Origin: Microbacterium hominis | GTDB taxonomy: Bacteria > Actinomycetota > Actinomycetes > Actinomycetales > Microbacteriaceae | Assembly: GCF_013282805.1 (NCBI RefSeq) | Contig: NZ_CP054038.1 | Span: forward strand, 2,852,001 to 2,916,000 | Length of the DNA stretch: 64,000 nucleotides | Reading direction: 5' to 3' | In this document: in pieces, positions 6,852 through 15,172 of the stretch | Layout of the letters: every line of letters starts with the position of its first letter | Numbering within the stretch: the first letter of the stretch is position 1 | Program-made: the position numbers and the translations under genes | The notes under the pieces: generated by a model | Told to the model about the DNA's origin: nothing | Seen by the model: the letters and a program-made list of their open reading frames with translations, nothing else | Database searches by the model: none

Positions 6852-9344
6852 TCAGAGCTTCTCGATCGGCGCGATCTTGATGAGGAGCTTCTTCAGGCCC
6901 GCACTGTCGAAGCGAACGTGCGCGACGCGCTTGGCGCCCTCGCCGGTGACATTGTCGACGCGGCCCTCGCCGAAGTCGTCGTGGCGGATGCGGTCGCCCG
7001 GCGCGAGTTCCATGTCGCCGTTGTCGCGCACCTTCGCGGGGATGCGGTTGGCGAACTTCTCCATTCCGGCGCCCGGTTCCCGGCGGGCGAGCGGCACGAG
7101 GTCGTCGCCGTAGCGCTTGCCCGATCCGCCGAACCCGCCCGATCCGCCGGGCCGTCGCGCGTTGAGCGCGCGGGACTGCATCCCGCCGCGGGAGTTCACA
7201 TCGCCGGGCGACTGGCGCCAGTGCACGAGCTCGGCCGGGATCTCCTGCAGGAACCGGCTCGGCATCGCCACCGACACCTCGCCGAACTGGGCGCGGGTCA
7301 TCGCGAGCGACAGGTACAGGCGCTTGCGCGCGCGGGTGAGGCCCACATAGAAGAGGCGTCGCTCCTCCTGCGGGCCGCCCGGCTCGCCGGCGGAGATGCG
7401 GTGCGGGATCAGGTCTTCCTCGACGCCCGTGACGAAGACGGCGTCGTACTCGAGCCCCTTCGCGGTGTGCATCGTCATGAGCGACACCGAGCCCGACTCG
7501 TCGTCGAGGTCGTCGGCGTCGGAGACGAGCGCGACCTCGGCGAGGAAGTCGCTGACGGTGCCCTCGGGGTTGTTGCGCGCGAACTCGCGGGTCACGGCGA
7601 CGAGCTCGTCGAGGTTCTCGAGGCGCGCCTCGTCCTGCGGGTCGCGGCTGGCGCGCAGGGCGTCCATGTAGCCGCTCTTGGCCAGCAGCAGCTGAAGACC
7701 TTCGGCGACCGCGGTCGAGGGGGGCAGCTCGCCGGATGCGGGGATCATCTTCTCGGTCGCCTCGGCGAGCACCGCATCGAGCTGCACGATGGCGGCCTGG
7801 ATCTTCGGGCCGACGCCCAGCACCGAGGCGTTGGCGAGCGCATCGCGGAAGCTGATGCCCTCCTCGGCCGCGTACCGAGCGATCGCCGTCTCGGTGACGT
7901 CGCCGATGCCCCGGCGGGGCCGGTTCAGGATGCGCCGCACCGCCATCTCGTCGGCCGGGTTCGACACCGCGACGAGGTACGCGAGGGCGTCCTTGATCTC
8001 GGCGCGCTCGTAGAATTTGGTGCCGCCCATGATCTTGTACGGCACGGCGGCCCGGATGAAGATCTCCTCCAGCGCGCGGGACTGCGAGTTGGTGCGGTAG
8101 AACACGGCCATCTGCGCGTAGTCGACGCCGCCCCGGCGGAGCGTGTCGATCTCGTCGGCGACGAACTGGGCCTCGTCGTGCTGCGAGTAGCCGGTGAACC
8201 CGATGATCTTCTCGCCGGCGCCCACGTCTGTCCACAGCTTCTTGTCCTTGCGGTCGAAGTTGTGGCTGATCACGGCGTTCGCCGCGGACAGGATGTTCTG
8301 CGTCGACCGGTAGTTCTGCTCCAGCAGCACCACCTTCGCACCCGGGTAGTCGCGCTCGAACTCGGTGATGTTGCGGATGTCGGCGCCGCGGAACGCGTAG
8401 ATCGACTGGTCCGAGTCGCCGACGACGGTGAGGGATGCCGCATCCTGCGGCTCCGGCGCAGCCGCGAAGATCATCATCCCGCCGCCGGCCTCGAACGGCT
8501 CCGCGTCGGCGCCGGGCGGCCGGGTCAGCTCGTGGATGAGCGCGTACTGCGCGTGGTTGGTGTCCTGGTACTCGTCGACGAGGATGTGGCGGAATCGCCG
8601 CCGGTACGTATCGGCCACCTTCGGGAACGCCCGGAACAGGTACACCGTCTGCGCGATGAGGTCGTCGAAGTCGAACGCGTTCGCCTTCTGCAGCGCCCGC
8701 TGGTAGTCGGCGAACAGCTCGACGAACACGCGCTCGGCGGGATCGGTCATGTTCGCCGATCGCGCGTACGACTCCGCGTCGGCCAGCTCGTTCTTGAGCT
8801 TGGAGATCTTGCTCTGCGCGGCGGCGGGGGTGAGCCCGAACGCGTCGGCCTCGTGCTCCTTGACCAGTCGCTTGATGAGCGCGCGCGAGTCGCCGGAGTC
8901 GTAGATCGTGAAGTTCTTGGTGAAGCCGAAGTTCTCCGCCTCGCGGCGCAGGATCCGCACGCACGCGGAGTGGAACGTCGAGATCCACATGCCCCGCGCG
9001 TGGTCGCCGATGAGCTGCTCGACGCGCTCGCGCATCTCTCCGGCGGCCTTGTTGGTGAATGTGATCGCGAGGATCTGGCTGGGCCAGGCATCCTTCGTGC
9101 GCAGCAGCGACGCGATGCGCCGCGTCAGCACGCTCGTCTTGCCCGAACCGGCCCCCGCCACGATCAGCAGCGCCTGCCCCCGGTAGACGACGGCATCGCG
9201 CTGGGGCGGGTTCAGACCCTGGAGCAGATCTTCGTCGGGGCGCACGGCGCGGGCGCCCGGGGCGCTCGCACGCGGGCCGACGTCACCGCCGACGATGAGA
9301 GGAGTGGATGCCGCGCGAGGCGCGGCCGCGGAGGCGTCGGTCAT
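6852..9344 (-). CDS. pcrA: ATP-dependent DNA helicase PcrA/UvrD
   Basis: An 830-residue superfamily 1A helicase. The Q-motif GLNPPQRDAV and Walker A AGAGSGKT (residues 63-70) are followed by motif Ia ITFTNKAAGEMRER, motif II (DEYQDTNHAQ), motif III (VVGDSDQSIYAFRGA), motif IV (QNYRSTQNIL), motif V (MTMHTAKGLEYDAVFVTG) and motif VI (YVGLTRARKRLYL). The C-terminus ends in the PcrA-type Tudor-like tail (PGDRIRHDDFGEGRV...), used for RNA polymerase contact in relatives. It unwinds DNA 3' to 5' in nucleotide excision repair and replication-fork maintenance. The N-terminal 40 residues are a low-complexity extension, and an insert of about 20 residues (PPGADAEPFEAGGG) lies between motifs II and III. 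Confidence 0.96.
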   Translation of the reverse strand: MTDASAAAPRAASTPLIVGGDVGPRASAPGARAVRPDEDLLQGLNPPQRDAVVYRGQALLIVAGAGSGKTSVLTRRIASLLRTKDAWPSQILAITFTNKAAGEMRERVEQLIGDHARGMWISTFHSACVRILRREAENFGFTKNFTIYDSGDSRALIKRLVKEHEADAFGLTPAAAQSKISKLKNELADAESYARSANMTDPAERVFVELFADYQRALQKANAFDFDDLIAQTVYLFRAFPKVADTYRRRFRHILVDEYQDTNHAQYALIHELTRPPGADAEPFEAGGGMMIFAAAPEPQDAASLTVVGDSDQSIYAFRGADIRNITEFERDYPGAKVVLLEQNYRSTQNILSAANAVISHNFDRKDKKLWTDVGAGEKIIGFTGYSQHDEAQFVADEIDTLRRGGVDYAQMAVFYRTNSQSRALEEIFIRAAVPYKIMGGTKFYERAEIKDALAYLVAVSNPADEMAVRRILNRPRRGIGDVTETAIARYAAEEGISFRDALANASVLGVGPKIQAAIVQLDAVLAEATEKMIPASGELPPSTAVAEGLQLLLAKSGYMDALRASRDPQDEARLENLDELVAVTREFARNNPEGTVSDFLAEVALVSDADDLDDESGSVSLMTMHTAKGLEYDAVFVTGVEEDLIPHRISAGEPGGPQEERRLFYVGLTRARKRLYLSLAMTRAQFGEVSVAMPSRFLQEIPAELVHWRQSPGDVNSRGGMQSRALNARRPGGSGGFGGSGKRYGDDLVPLARREPGAGMEKFANRIPAKVRDNGDMELAPGDRIRHDDFGEGRVDNVTGEGAKRVAHVRFDSAGLKKLLIKIAPIEKL

Positions 9345-9364
9345 AGCCCGACAAGTCTAAGCGC

Positions 9365-9387
9365 GGGCCCCGACAGCGTCGGGGCCC
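9365..9387 (-). terminator. Rho-independent-like terminator after CHAD gene
   Basis: Perfect 10-bp inverted repeat GGGCCCCGAC / GTCGGGGCCC with a 3-base loop, ending three bases beyond the stop codon of the CHAD gene. No T tract, as is common in high-GC actinobacteria. Confidence 0.75.
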
Positions 9388-9389
9388 GA

Positions 9390-10262
9390 TCAGCGCAGGG
9401 TGCGCGCTGCGGCGCGCACCGCCGCGACGAGGTCGTCGATGCCGGCGAGCCGCTCCTCGGCCTCGCGACGGAGCTCCGCCGCCAGCTCGCGGTAGGCCGA
9501 CACCTCCTCCCCCGCGCGCCCGGCGAGCGGCGCGGTGCGATCGAGCCGCTCGGCGAGGGCGTCGCGATCGCGGTGGTCGCCGAGGGCGTCGTGGATGCCG
9601 TTCCCGGCGTCGGCGAACGTCTGCAGCTGCGCGGGGAAAAGGCTGGGGTCGGCGCCGGAGACGCCCTCGGCGACGTACCGCAGGCGCCTGCCCGCCTTGC
9701 GCAGGGTGTGGAGCGACGCGGCCGATCCGTCGCGTCGCGCGGCCGCGCGACGCACGCGGCGCGCTTCGGCGCGCATGATCGCGCGCACGGCGGGCGCGGC
9801 ATCCCCCTCTCCCTCGACGATCGGAGGGTGCGCGGCGAACGTCTCGAGAAGCGCCGTGCGATGCGCGGCGCGCGCGGCCTGCGCGAGTTCGACGAGGCGG
9901 GCGTGGGCGACGGCGCGCTCCGCACGCGGGTCGTCGACGAGCCGACGACGCATATCGAGGTCGACGTTGCCGTGGGCGTCGAGCACCTCGGCAGCGAGGT
10001 CGGCGAGCACTTCGATGTCGCGCACGGCACCGAGCTGGCGCCCCCACTCCTGATAGCCGACGCGCAGGCGGGCGACGGCCGCCGCGTCGAGGTGCGCGCT
10101 CACACCTCCGAGCAGGCTCCGCAGGCGCCGCACGCGCACGCGGTGCTGATGCACCCCGTCTGGCTCGTCAGCGAGCGCGGCGCGCTCCGTGTCCGCCACC
10201 TCGGCGGCGGCCGTGCGCAGCGCGGGGATGAGCAGGTCGGCCAGTGGCGCCGGGTGCGGCAT
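9390..10262 (-). CDS. CHAD domain-containing protein
   Basis: A 290-residue all-helical protein of the CHAD (conserved histidine alpha-helical domain) family. The signature is the paired motif HQHRVRVRRLRSLL near residue 40 and HTLRKAGRRLRYVAEG near residue 185, giving the basic surface that binds polyphosphate or other polyanions in characterised relatives. There is no fused CYTH/triphosphatase domain in this copy. ATG at 10262 is used; the frame extends 15 codons further. It lies alone between pcrA and a lipoprotein gene, each separated by a terminator hairpin, so it is probably monocistronic. A polyphosphate-related role is family inference. Confidence 0.85.
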   Translation of the reverse strand: MPHPAPLADLLIPALRTAAAEVADTERAALADEPDGVHQHRVRVRRLRSLLGGVSAHLDAAAVARLRVGYQEWGRQLGAVRDIEVLADLAAEVLDAHGNVDLDMRRRLVDDPRAERAVAHARLVELAQAARAAHRTALLETFAAHPPIVEGEGDAAPAVRAIMRAEARRVRRAAARRDGSAASLHTLRKAGRRLRYVAEGVSGADPSLFPAQLQTFADAGNGIHDALGDHRDRDALAERLDRTAPLAGRAGEEVSAYRELAAELRREAEERLAGIDDLVAAVRAAARTLR

Positions 10263-10371
10263 CCACCCACCATAGGGCGCCCAGCCCGCTGTCGGACCTG
10301 CCGGCACGATCCGCGTCCGGCTCGCGATCCGGCCGCGCGCCGTCGGGGCCTGTTCAGACCCCGGGAACGTC

Positions 10372-10407
10372 GAAGGCGGCCGTCCCCCCTGCGGGACGGC
10401 CGCCTTC
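10372..10407 (-). terminator. Strong hairpin terminator after lipoprotein gene
   Basis: Perfect 15-bp arms GAAGGCGGCCGTCCC (10372-10386) and its complement (10393-10407) around a 6-base loop, 16 bases past the lipoprotein stop codon. Confidence 0.85.
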
Positions 10408-10423
10408 TCGGATCACTCTGCGA

Positions 10424-10945
10424 TCACTCGGCGACGAGGCTGCTGCAGCCTTCGTTGCCTTCGCCGACGCAGAGCACGAGGCCCTCCGCGTCGACGAGGT
10501 CTTCGGGAACCTGGAAGCTCCACACGTAGGTGTACGACTTGTCGGCCGTCATCGGCACCTCGATCGAGCGCTGCGACACGGCCGCGGCGGCGAACTCCTC
10601 GTCGGCCGACGAGCGCAGCACGGGCGCCACGTCGACGTCGGACAGGCCCTCCTCGGCGACCCACTGGGCCACGTTCACGGTCACCCACTGGCTGCCGGCC
10701 TCGGCGTCGCCGAGCACAGCGGCGGCGCTCTCGTCGGGGACGGCGGTGCTCCACACCGCGAGCGCGACGCCGTCGGCGCCTACGCGCTCACCCGCGGCAC
10801 CCGGCGCGGAGAAGGACGAATCCACGACATCTGCCGCGGGCGAGGTGACGGTGGTCGGCTCCGAGGCGGCGGTGGTGGCGCAGCCGGCGAGCAGAAGCGC
10901 GGAGGCGGCGGTGAGGGACAGGACGGCGGCGCGGGGTGTGCGCAT
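10424..10945 (-). CDS. Putative lipoprotein
   Basis: A 173-residue secreted lipoprotein. A basic start (MRTPR), a hydrophobic core and the lipobox LLAGC put the lipidated cysteine at residue 22. The mature region is acidic, begins with a Ser/Thr/Pro-rich linker and contains a beta-rich domain (VALAVWSTAVPDESAAAVLGDAEAGSQWVTVNVAQWV) that resembles small actinobacterial lipoproteins of unknown function. A cysteine pair near the C-terminus (LCVGEGNEGCSS) could form a disulfide. Single gene with its own terminator. Function unknown; a cell-surface binding role is a guess. Confidence 0.75.
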   Translation of the reverse strand: MRTPRAAVLSLTAASALLLAGCATTAASEPTTVTSPAADVVDSSFSAPGAAGERVGADGVALAVWSTAVPDESAAAVLGDAEAGSQWVTVNVAQWVAEEGLSDVDVAPVLRSSADEEFAAAAVSQRSIEVPMTADKSYTYVWSFQVPEDLVDAEGLVLCVGEGNEGCSSLVAE

Positions 10946-11004
10946 GACAAATACCTCTTCGAATCGTTTCGGGGGGATGACTACTACGTTACCCGCTTGT
11001 TACA

Positions 11005-11020
11005 CGTGGTCCTGACCACG
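11005..11020. other. Short intergenic hairpin
   Basis: CGTGGT-CCTG-ACCACG inverted repeat between the lipoprotein gene (starts 10945) and the membrane-protein stop at 11089. Possibly a weak terminator for the latter; only 6-bp arms. Confidence 0.35.
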
Positions 11021-11088
11021 GGGCGGGCGCGCGGGCAGGCGCACAGGCGCGCGCGGCGCGCGGAGCGAGCGGGGCGGTCGCCCAGGGC

Positions 11089-11958
11089 TCAGTCGCGGCG
11101 CCAGCTGCCCCAGAGCGCGACGCCGAGCGCGGCGATGAGCACGGCGACACCGCCGGCGATCCATGGGGTGAGAGGCGGCACCGTCATCGGGGTCGACGGC
11201 CCGAAGCCCACGCCCGCGATGATCGCGGCGCCCACGGCGACGCCGGCGCCGAGCCCCGCCAGCACGATGCCGATCGCCCGGCGCAGTCCGAACTGGGTGA
11301 TCAGCGCCCACCCGCCGGCGACGAGCACCCACGCGGTGGCAGCGAACGAGATCGCCGTGGCTGCGACGAGCAGAGCGGGGCGGACGCCGACCGCGTTCCA
11401 CCAAGCCTCAGGGCCGGCGATCGCGATCACCGAGAGCGAGAGCACGCTGTGGATCGCGATCGCCCCGCCCATCGCGGCGATGACGGGCCACGGCGAGTGA
11501 CGCCCGACGAGCAGTCGCACGACGAGGGCGAACACGAGCCAGCCCGCGAGCACTGCGGCCAGCTCCGCCCACGCGGTGAACGATGACTGCAGGGTGCGCG
11601 TTCCGATGATGAGGGCGACGGGAACGGTGATCATGAGCCAGCGGTCGAACGCCAGCACCCCGAGCGCCGACTCGCGCGCCCGCCACGGACGTGTCGAGCC
11701 GAGCCATGACGCCCGCGCTCCGGCCGCGCCGGGTCGACGCACGAGGCTCGTGCGCGCGGCGAGGATGCCGATCACCAGCCACGCGAGGGCGAGGGCGAGA
11801 ACGCCGCGGGCCAGCCACGCGAGCTCCTGCTGCGGGCCGCCCACCGGGCCGCCCAGCTGCAGCCACGGCCGCACGACCAGGGCGAACAGCGCGCCGACGA
11901 CGAGGAGCCCGAGAGCGATGGATGCCGCGGCGATGCCCCTGCGCCGCTCGATCGTCAT
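11089..11958 (-). CDS. Multi-pass membrane protein, unknown function
   Basis: A 289-residue hydrophobic protein with about seven to eight predicted membrane segments (for example ASIALGLLVVGALFALVV, VLALALAWLVIGIL, AVLAGWLVFALVVRL, AIHSVLSLSVIAIAG, AIGIVLAGLGAGVAVGAAIIAGV and a last helix before a WRRD tail). No catalytic or transport motif is recognisable. ATG at 11958 is chosen because the long open frame upstream is a shadow of the non-coding and exporter region. It lies downstream of the ABC exporter genes on the same strand but is separated from them by about 200 bases that hold a palindromic element, so cotranscription is uncertain. Confidence 0.75.
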   Translation of the reverse strand: MTIERRRGIAAASIALGLLVVGALFALVVRPWLQLGGPVGGPQQELAWLARGVLALALAWLVIGILAARTSLVRRPGAAGARASWLGSTRPWRARESALGVLAFDRWLMITVPVALIIGTRTLQSSFTAWAELAAVLAGWLVFALVVRLLVGRHSPWPVIAAMGGAIAIHSVLSLSVIAIAGPEAWWNAVGVRPALLVAATAISFAATAWVLVAGGWALITQFGLRRAIGIVLAGLGAGVAVGAAIIAGVGFGPSTPMTVPPLTPWIAGGVAVLIAALGVALWGSWRRD

Positions 11959-12049
11959 TCCCACACGGTAGCGCGTGCCCCATCCCCCCGCGCGCATGCG
12001 CGCATCGGCATGCGCCCGCGCGCGGCATCCACTATCGTCCATCGGCCGA

Positions 12050-12130
12050 TCCGGAAACCGGAGGTCGCCACGTTTGCCGGACGTGCGGGGCGCCATGGTC
12101 CGGCAAAGGCGGAGTGGTCCGGTTTCCGGA
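12050..12130. repeat. 81-bp nested palindrome, family A copy 1
   Basis: Outer arms TCCGGAAACCGGA (12050-12062) and TCCGGTTTCCGGA (12118-12130) are perfect complements. Inside is a second perfect inverted repeat, TTTGCCGGAC / GTCCGGCAAA. Total length is 81 bp, identical to copies at 39219 and 55812. It begins 32 bases past the permease stop. No T tract follows. Confidence 0.85.
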
Positions 12131-12161
12131 GCGGCGCGGAAGGGCGAGTGGATGCCGCGCG

Positions 12162-12965
12162 TCAGCTGCTGCGGCGCATCGCGCGCACACCCACCGCGAG
12201 GCCGACGGCCGCCAGCACGAGCGCGGCGATCCAGCCCCAGAGCACCTCGACGTCGCCGTAGGCGCCGCCGAACAGCGCGCGCTCGGCCTGCACGACCCAG
12301 TTCACGGGGTTGACGACCGCGACCGCGCGCATCCACGCGGGGCCGTCGTCGAGGGGCAGGAGCATGCCCGACAGGATCAGCAGCGGAAAGATCAGCGTCT
12401 GCTGCACGCCCCAGAAGAGCCACTCGCGGTCCTTGGTCTTCAGCGCCAGGGTGTACGACAACGACCCGAGGCCCACGCCGAACACCGCCAGCAGAGCGAG
12501 GCCGAGGATCATGCCGGGCACGTCGATGCGGAATCCGAACGGCCACGCGATCAACACGATGATGATCGCCTGCACCACGATCGGCGCGATCTCCTTGAGC
12601 GCGCGGCCGACCAGCAGCGACGAGCGCGACAACGGCGCCACGAGAGTGCGCTCGTGCGAGCCGGTCATCATCTCGTACTGCAGGTTCGATCCGGTGGCGC
12701 CGGTTCCGAACAGCACGATCATCACGAGCACGCCCGGCACGAACCACTGCAGGGTCTCCCCCACCGGCAGGCCCGACGTGCCGACCAGCAGAGGTGCGAA
12801 CAGCCCGAGGAACACCAGCGGCTGCACGAGCGAGAAGATGAGCGTGAACGGATCGCGAACGACGGGTTTGAGCTCGCGGGTCAGCACGTTCCAGGTGTCG
12901 CGGGCGGGGTTGGCACGCACGGCCGTGTCGGCGCGCCCCGGCGCAGGGGTCTGAGAAACAGTCAT
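12162..12965 (-). CDS. ABC-2 type exporter permease (DrrB-like)
   Basis: A 267-residue permease with six predicted membrane helices and the typical ABC-2 pattern: a cytoplasmic N-terminus (NVLTRELKPVVRDPFTLIFSLVQPLVFLGLF), a coupling helix, and the conserved stretch LIFPLLILSGMLLPLDDGPAWMRAVAVVNPVNWVV near the C-terminus. It forms the membrane part of an exporter with the ATPase encoded just upstream; the ATPase stop and the permease start overlap by 4 bases (ATGA), so subunits are made together. Closest described relatives export drugs such as daunorubicin, but the true substrate is unknown. Confidence 0.9.
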   Translation of the reverse strand: MTVSQTPAPGRADTAVRANPARDTWNVLTRELKPVVRDPFTLIFSLVQPLVFLGLFAPLLVGTSGLPVGETLQWFVPGVLVMIVLFGTGATGSNLQYEMMTGSHERTLVAPLSRSSLLVGRALKEIAPIVVQAIIIVLIAWPFGFRIDVPGMILGLALLAVFGVGLGSLSYTLALKTKDREWLFWGVQQTLIFPLLILSGMLLPLDDGPAWMRAVAVVNPVNWVVQAERALFGGAYGDVEVLWGWIAALVLAAVGLAVGVRAMRRSS

Positions 12966-14029
12966 CGGTTCGCTCCGGTCTTCTCGGCCGACGTGTCGTC
13001 GGCTCGGGATGCCGCACCCGCGGCATCCACCTCGGTCTCGGTCTCTTCGTCAGGCGCCTCGCCCTCGCCCGCCTCGCGCAGGGTGCGGCCGGTCAGCGCC
13101 AGGAACACGTCGTCGAGGGTGGGCGGGATGCCGGTGGCGGTCGCCACCTGCAGGCCGGCGGCGTCGAGCGCCCGAACGGCGCGCGGCAGCAGGGCGTCGC
13201 CGTCGGGGGCCGTCACGGTCACCGCCGCGCCGGCTGCGGTGACCGGCCGGTCGGTGAGGCCCTGCACGACGGTGACGGCGCGCGCGGCATCCACCTCGGT
13301 CTCGAAGCCGAGCGTGAGCAGGTCGCCGGCGAGATCGGCCTTGAGTCGCGCGGCGGTGTCGTCGGCGATGACGCGGCCCTTGTCCATCACCATGACGCGC
13401 TCGGCGTAGCGGTCGGCCTCCTCGAGGTAGTGCGTGGTGAGGAAGACGGTGGTGCCGTGCTGGGCGCGCAGGTCGAGGATGTGCTGCCACAGGTTCGCGC
13501 GGCTCTGCGGGTCGAGGCCGGTCGAGGGCTCGTCGAGGAAGAGGAGCGGCGGGGCGTGCATAAGTCCGAGGGCGATGTCGAGGCGGCGCTTCTGCCCGCC
13601 CGAGAGCTGCTGCACCGAGCGCGTCGCGAACGGCGCGAGATCGAGGGACTCGATGAGCGCCTCGGCGCGGGTCTTCGATGCGGCCTTGGACATGCCGTAG
13701 AACGCGCCCTGGCTGAGCAGCTCGTCGCGCACGCGCTGGGAGAAGCTGCCGCTGGTGAGCTGTCCGACGTAGCCGATGCGTGCCCGAACGTCGGCGGGAG
13801 CGCGCAGGATGTCGTGCCCGACCACGCGCGCGGTGCCCGAGGTGGGCGGGATGAGGGTGGTGAGCATGCGCAGGCTCGTGGACTTGCCCGCGCCATTGGG
13901 TCCGAGGAAGGCCACGAGCTCGCCGCGCGCCACCTCGAAGGTGAGGTCGGTGACCGCCTCGACCGTCTTCTTCTTGACGGTGAATCTCTTGGTCAGCCCC
14001 TCGGACTGGATGATCGGTTCGTTCGCCAT
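12962..14029 (-). CDS. ABC exporter ATP-binding protein (DrrA-like)
   Basis: A 355-residue ATPase. Walker A is GPNGAGKS (residues ~43-50), the signature is QLSGGQKRRLDIALGL, and Walker B plus the catalytic Glu is LLFLDEPSTGLDPQSR. The C-terminal ~100 residues are a DrrA-type accessory domain that ends in an acidic, Glu/Asp-rich tail (EGEAPDEETETEVD). ATG at 14029 begins MANEPIIQ; the 14-codon upstream extension would run through the operator palindrome and is rejected. It pairs with the permease at 12162-12965. Divergent from the WYL regulator at 14092, with a 33-bp palindrome in the 62-base gap. Confidence 0.92.
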   Translation of the reverse strand: MANEPIIQSEGLTKRFTVKKKTVEAVTDLTFEVARGELVAFLGPNGAGKSTSLRMLTTLIPPTSGTARVVGHDILRAPADVRARIGYVGQLTSGSFSQRVRDELLSQGAFYGMSKAASKTRAEALIESLDLAPFATRSVQQLSGGQKRRLDIALGLMHAPPLLFLDEPSTGLDPQSRANLWQHILDLRAQHGTTVFLTTHYLEEADRYAERVMVMDKGRVIADDTAARLKADLAGDLLTLGFETEVDAARAVTVVQGLTDRPVTAAGAAVTVTAPDGDALLPRAVRALDAAGLQVATATGIPPTLDDVFLALTGRTLREAGEGEAPDEETETEVDAAGAASRADDTSAEKTGANR

Positions 14030-14043
14030 GCCGGCAGGGTACG

Positions 14044-14076
14044 CGCGCTTGAGGACAGATCCTGTCCTCAAGCGCG
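14044..14076. promoter_or_regulatory. 33-bp palindromic operator between DrrA-like and WYL genes
   Basis: Perfect 15-bp arms CGCGCTTGAGGACAG (14044-14058) and CTGTCCTCAAGCGCG (14062-14076) around ATC. Its position between divergent genes suggests that the WYL regulator binds it to control both the exporter and itself. Confidence 0.85.
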
Positions 14077-14091
14077 GGCAAGATGGCAGAC

Positions 14092-15111
14092 ATGTCCGAC
14101 ACGACCACCCGCGCCCTCGCCCTGCTGAACCTGCTGCAGACGCACCGGCACTGGCAGGGCGCCGAGCTGGCCGGAAGGCTCGGGGTCACCGAGCGCACCG
14201 TGCGGCGCGACGTCGAGCGGTTGCGCGAACTCGGCTATCGGATCGAGTCGACGCCGGGTGTCGCCGGCGGCTACCGATTGGAGGCGGGAAGCGCGGTGCC
14301 GCCGCTGCTGCTCACCGACGAGGAGGCCGTGGCCATGGCGATCGGGCTGCGGGTAGCGGCATCCCAGCGGCTCATCGCCGGCGCGGAGACCGCGGTCACC
14401 GCGCTCGCGAAGCTCGAGCAGGTGCTGCCCGCTCCCCTGCGCCGGCGGGTGACGGCGCTGGCCGATGCGGTGCAGCCCGCCGGCATCCGCGCGGGGGCGC
14501 CCGTGTCGACGGAGGTGCTCGGCGAACTGGCCCTCGCGTGCCGCGATCACGAACGCGTGCGCTTCTCTTATACGGCGGCCACGGGCGAAGTGTCGCGACG
14601 TCGCGTGGAGCCGCACGCCCTCGCGCCCGCCGACCGGCACTGGTACCTGCTGTGCTGGGACCTCGAGCGCGGCGACTGGCGCACGTTCCGCGTGGATCGC
14701 CTGAGCGCCGTCGAGCACACCCGCGTGCTGTTCGAGCCCCACGCGCTCACCGCCGAGGAGATCGAGGAGTTCATCCTCGTCGCCCGCTCGTGGGCGCGCC
14801 AGCCCGTCGAGGCCGACGCGGTGATGGCGATGCCGCTCGAGAGCATGCGCGCGCACTTCGGCCAGTGGGGCCAGGGCGCGACGGCCGAGGATGCCGGGCA
14901 CACGCGATGGCCGGTCGGGGGCGGCGACTGGCGCGAGACGATGTACGGCCTCACCTACATCCCCGCCGGCGTCGAGTACACCACCGACCTGTCCGAGCCG
15001 GCGCGCTCGGAACTGCGCGAGATGCTCGAGCGGATGCTGCGCGCGATCGCCGCGGATCCGCCGCCGTCTCGCGGGGCGGCGGGCGGAGCATCCACCTCTC
15101 TGACGCGGTGA
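14092..15111 (+). CDS. HTH/WYL domain transcriptional regulator (YafY family)
   Basis: A 339-residue regulator. Residues ~1-60 form a DeoR-like winged helix-turn-helix (RALALLNLLQTHRHWQGAELAGRLGVTERTVRRDVERLRELGY); residues ~140-210 form a WYL domain (ERVRFSYTAATGE...LAPADRHWYLLCWDLERGDWRTFRVDRLS), which senses nucleotides or other small ligands in relatives. The C-terminal WCX-like region follows. An alternative ATG lies at 14083; 14092 is preferred because it leaves more room beyond the operator palindrome, but neither has a clear Shine-Dalgarno. Divergent from the DrrAB-type exporter, whose likely controller it is. Confidence 0.88.
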   Translation: MSDTTTRALALLNLLQTHRHWQGAELAGRLGVTERTVRRDVERLRELGYRIESTPGVAGGYRLEAGSAVPPLLLTDEEAVAMAIGLRVAASQRLIAGAETAVTALAKLEQVLPAPLRRRVTALADAVQPAGIRAGAPVSTEVLGELALACRDHERVRFSYTAATGEVSRRRVEPHALAPADRHWYLLCWDLERGDWRTFRVDRLSAVEHTRVLFEPHALTAEEIEEFILVARSWARQPVEADAVMAMPLESMRAHFGQWGQGATAEDAGHTRWPVGGGDWRETMYGLTYIPAGVEYTTDLSEPARSELREMLERMLRAIAADPPPSRGAAGGASTSLTR

Positions 15112-15172
15112 TGAATGGTCAGGCCCCTCGCAGACAGCGGGCCTAGGGTGGCGGCAGACCGAGGAGGATGGC

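Noticed and set aside
6747..10529. A 1260-codon open frame on the plus strand
   Set aside because: It lies antisense to pcrA and the CHAD gene, whose products are clearly recognisable, and its translation is Arg/His/Gly-rich low complexity, as expected for a high-GC shadow frame.
12050..12130. Family A and B elements as ordinary intrinsic terminators
   Set aside because: Arms are separated by more than 50 bases, no T tract follows, and exact length conservation is not needed for termination. A role in RNA 3' ends is still possible.
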